In this document: positions 22,036 through 23,275 of the stretch, piece after piece | Layout of the letters: each line of letters starts with the position of its first letter | How positions within the stretch are numbered: the stretch's first letter is position 1 | Program-made: the position numbers and the translations under genes | Notes under the pieces: generated by a model | Told to the model about the DNA's origin: nothing | Database searches by the model: none | Seen by the model: only the letters and a program-made list of their open reading frames with translations | Source of the DNA: Odoribacteraceae bacterium | Lineage (GTDB): Bacteria; Bacteroidota; Bacteroidia; Bacteroidales; Marinifilaceae | NCBI GenBank assembly: GCA_031267995.1 | Contig: JAIRXZ010000027.1 | Coordinates: 1-23,275 of the forward strand | Length of the DNA stretch: 23,275 nt | Direction: 5' to 3'

Positions 22036-23001
22036 ATGAAACAGATTTTTTTAACCATGATTTGCGCGGTGGCGCTATGCTGCTCGTGCTCGGATGATGA
22101 CGGTGACAAGAACAAGAATTACCAGGCTGCCAATTTCATCAGCGATAACCTAAGTAAGGCCAGACAGACGTTCACGCTCGACGTGTCCAGCGATCCGAAG
22201 GAACTCACCCTCACGAATGGGGTGAAGTTGACCATCCCCGGTGGCGACGTGTTTACCAAGAACAATACTCCCATCACGGGAAAGTACACGGTGGAGATCC
22301 TCTCCATGCTCAAGCCCAGCGAGATGATCCTGGCGGGTTGCAATACCAACTACCGTGGCGGGTATTACCTGGAATCGGACGGTTTCTTCCACGTGAAGGT
22401 GTTGAAGGACGGTGCGTCGGTCGATCAGAATACGCTTGACTTTCTCACCATCAGCATCCCCACTGACAAGGCGGACGGCAATTTCACGCAGATTTGGGAA
22501 GGGGATGTAGTTGACGATGAGTTCGCCTGGCAAGAGCCGACTGAGGAGGCAATCAATTGGAACCTGGGCGCAGACTTCGGCATGGTGAATGCCTTTGGGA
22601 ACAATTTTTCCTTTAGTTTCAAGAAATTGGGTTGGTTTAACTGCGACGTTTTCTGGAACACGGGGAACAACACCACCGTCACCGTTTCCCTCACCGGACG
22701 CGTGGGCGCGTTGGCGAGCTACCAGGGGTATTCCGGTGACACCTTCGTGTTTTTCAAAGGCAAAGGGATTAACGTGATCGCGCAGCTCTACACGATGATC
22801 GACAACACCACGGTGCAGAGTTACGAGGACAGCATGCCCATCGGCGCGGAGGGCACCCTGATTGCCTTCTCCATCAAGGATGGCGAATACGCGTTGGCCT
22901 CCAGGGAGATCACCATCACCGCCAACCTCCAGGAGAGCATTGAATTGTTGCCAAGCACCAAGGCGGCCGTAATGGCAGCGTTGGAGGCGTTGGATCGTTA
23001 A
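22036..23001 (+). CDS. Surface lipoprotein of unknown function, paralogue 2
   Basis: A 321-residue lipoprotein, paralogous to the gene just upstream (about two-thirds of aligned residues identical by eye). Its signal peptide (KQIFLTMICAVALCCSC) also ends at C18, followed by S-D-D-D, an acidic export signal for the outer face of the outer membrane. The same two beta-rich regions occur in the same order: LTNGVKLTIPGGDVF with EYTVEI-like and LESDGFFHVKVL strands, then KKLGWFNCDVFWN to the C-terminus. The signal peptides and the acidic middle segment have diverged most, whereas the C-terminal half is nearly unchanged, with nucleotide differences mostly at third codon positions, so both copies appear to be under selection. 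I chose the ATG at 22036 because it begins the signal peptide. Confidence 0.88.
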   Translation: MKQIFLTMICAVALCCSCSDDDGDKNKNYQAANFISDNLSKARQTFTLDVSSDPKELTLTNGVKLTIPGGDVFTKNNTPITGKYTVEILSMLKPSEMILAGCNTNYRGGYYLESDGFFHVKVLKDGASVDQNTLDFLTISIPTDKADGNFTQIWEGDVVDDEFAWQEPTEEAINWNLGADFGMVNAFGNNFSFSFKKLGWFNCDVFWNTGNNTTVTVSLTGRVGALASYQGYSGDTFVFFKGKGINVIAQLYTMIDNTTVQSYEDSMPIGAEGTLIAFSIKDGEYALASREITITANLQESIELLPSTKAAVMAALEALDR

Positions 23002-23025
23002 GGAGTTTTACGCCGGGCGCCGGGC

Positions 23026-23080
23026 GCCGGGCGTTCGGCGCGTAGTGTCGGGGATCGGTGCTACGCGTCGGGCGTCCGGC
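23026..23080 (+). terminator. Long G-U-containing hairpin after the lipoprotein pair
   Basis: As plus-strand RNA, 23026-23045 pairs along all 20 positions with 23061-23080 (16 Watson-Crick and 4 G-U pairs) around a 15-nt loop. On the minus strand the four G-U pairs become mismatches. A CGCCGGG heptamer repeated three times (23011-23031) overlaps its base. No T run follows, so it is not a textbook intrinsic terminator. Confidence 0.5.
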
Positions 23081-23104
23081 GCCGTGCGTTGGAGAGGGGG
23101 AGAT

Positions 23105-23275
23105 TTAGTTCAGCAAGTTTTTCTCGAAGCCGGAGAGGTAACTTTTTTCGCCGGCCAACCAGAGGAGATCGCCCCGTTGAAGCACCAGGTTGGCATCCAA
23201 TTCGGGAAGCGTTTCGCCCGCCCGGTCGACACCGATGACAAGGCAACCCGTCTTTTCGCGGATTTTTAACTCCCG
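23105..23275 (-). CDS. RCK_C (TrkA-C) domain protein, C-terminal end, probably a cation:proton antiporter
   Basis: The minus strand encodes 56 residues entering from the right edge and ending at the TAA complement at 23105-23107. The sequence includes IREKTGCLVIGVDRAGETLP, DANLVLQRGDLLWLAGEK and ends EKNLLN. This is the compact RCK_C/TrkA-C regulatory fold, which binds ligands or nucleotides in K+ channels, Trk/Ktr systems and CPA2 antiporters. Bacteroidota CPA2-type cation:proton antiporters carry this domain at their extreme C-terminus, so that is my preferred identity; a TrkA protein or a TrkA-C-containing carboxylate transporter remains possible because the membrane part is outside the window. 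It converges on the lipoprotein pair. Confidence 0.75.
   Translation of the reverse strand, partial: RELKIREKTGCLVIGVDRAGETLPELDANLVLQRGDLLWLAGEKSYLSGFEKNLLN

Noticed and set aside
23011..23031. Short triple CGCCGGG repeat as a REP/BIME element
   Set aside because: Only three heptamers next to a single hairpin; no second copy in the window to show it is dispersed.

Overview
The window looks like chromosomal core sequence from a high-GC member of the Bacteroidales/Bacteroidota. The reasons are the gene set and its order (dnaE-trxA; M23 peptidase-merR-nif3-zinc ribbon-valS), lipoproteins whose cleavage Cys is followed by an acidic S-D-D export signal, and several upstream regions with the Bacteroidota -7 box TAnnTTTG instead of a sigma70 -10. 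Genus cannot be fixed from this alone. Both ends cut a gene: a YifB/ComM ATPase on the left and an RCK_C (TrkA-C) transporter or channel tail on the right.

Layout: yifB (minus) and dnaE (plus) diverge from an 880-bp spacer that carries a palindromic repeat array. dnaE is followed by trxA, which converges on a MepM-like M23 peptidase gene (minus). Behind two tandem intrinsic terminators lies a five-gene minus-strand cluster read from 12.84 kb down to 7.0 kb: M23 peptidase, MerR-type regulator, Nif3-like protein, C4 zinc-ribbon coiled-coil protein and valyl-tRNA synthetase. A 940-bp spacer with a second, much larger array separates it from divergent hflX. A third small array fills the convergent gap between hflX and a tightly coupled thiF-like/dsrE2/tusA operon (minus). 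dedA and maeB follow on the plus strand, six bases apart, then a TerC/Alx-family gene, a spacer that may encode a structured RNA, and two tandem paralogous surface lipoproteins.

The most unusual feature is three separate intergenic arrays with different unit sequences but the same 21-bp period, which is exactly two DNA helical turns. Array A (817-1104, with degenerate in-phase units from 632 to about 1184) repeats a perfect 14-bp palindrome. Array B (13033-13671) has about 31 units in three blocks, outer TCGCGA-type blocks flanking an A/T-tract block, and contains a 34-bp inverted repeat. Array C (15010-15120) repeats a GGGGCGTTATT-type unit. Because 21 bp equals seven codons, the arrays create long heptad-repeat open frames on both strands; I judge these to be by-products. 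The arrays sit in spacers, do not look like CRISPR, and could be phased binding sites for a dimeric DNA-binding protein.

The genes themselves are mostly housekeeping: replication, redox, cell-wall remodelling, translation, ribosome rescue, sulfur transfer, carbon metabolism, membrane and metal homeostasis. Points to note are a Nif3 protein that appears to lack the usual Bacteroidota insert, an M23 peptidase with HxD in place of HxH, a sulfur-relay operon without a visible ubiquitin-like carrier, and a strand-specific hairpin at the right end.
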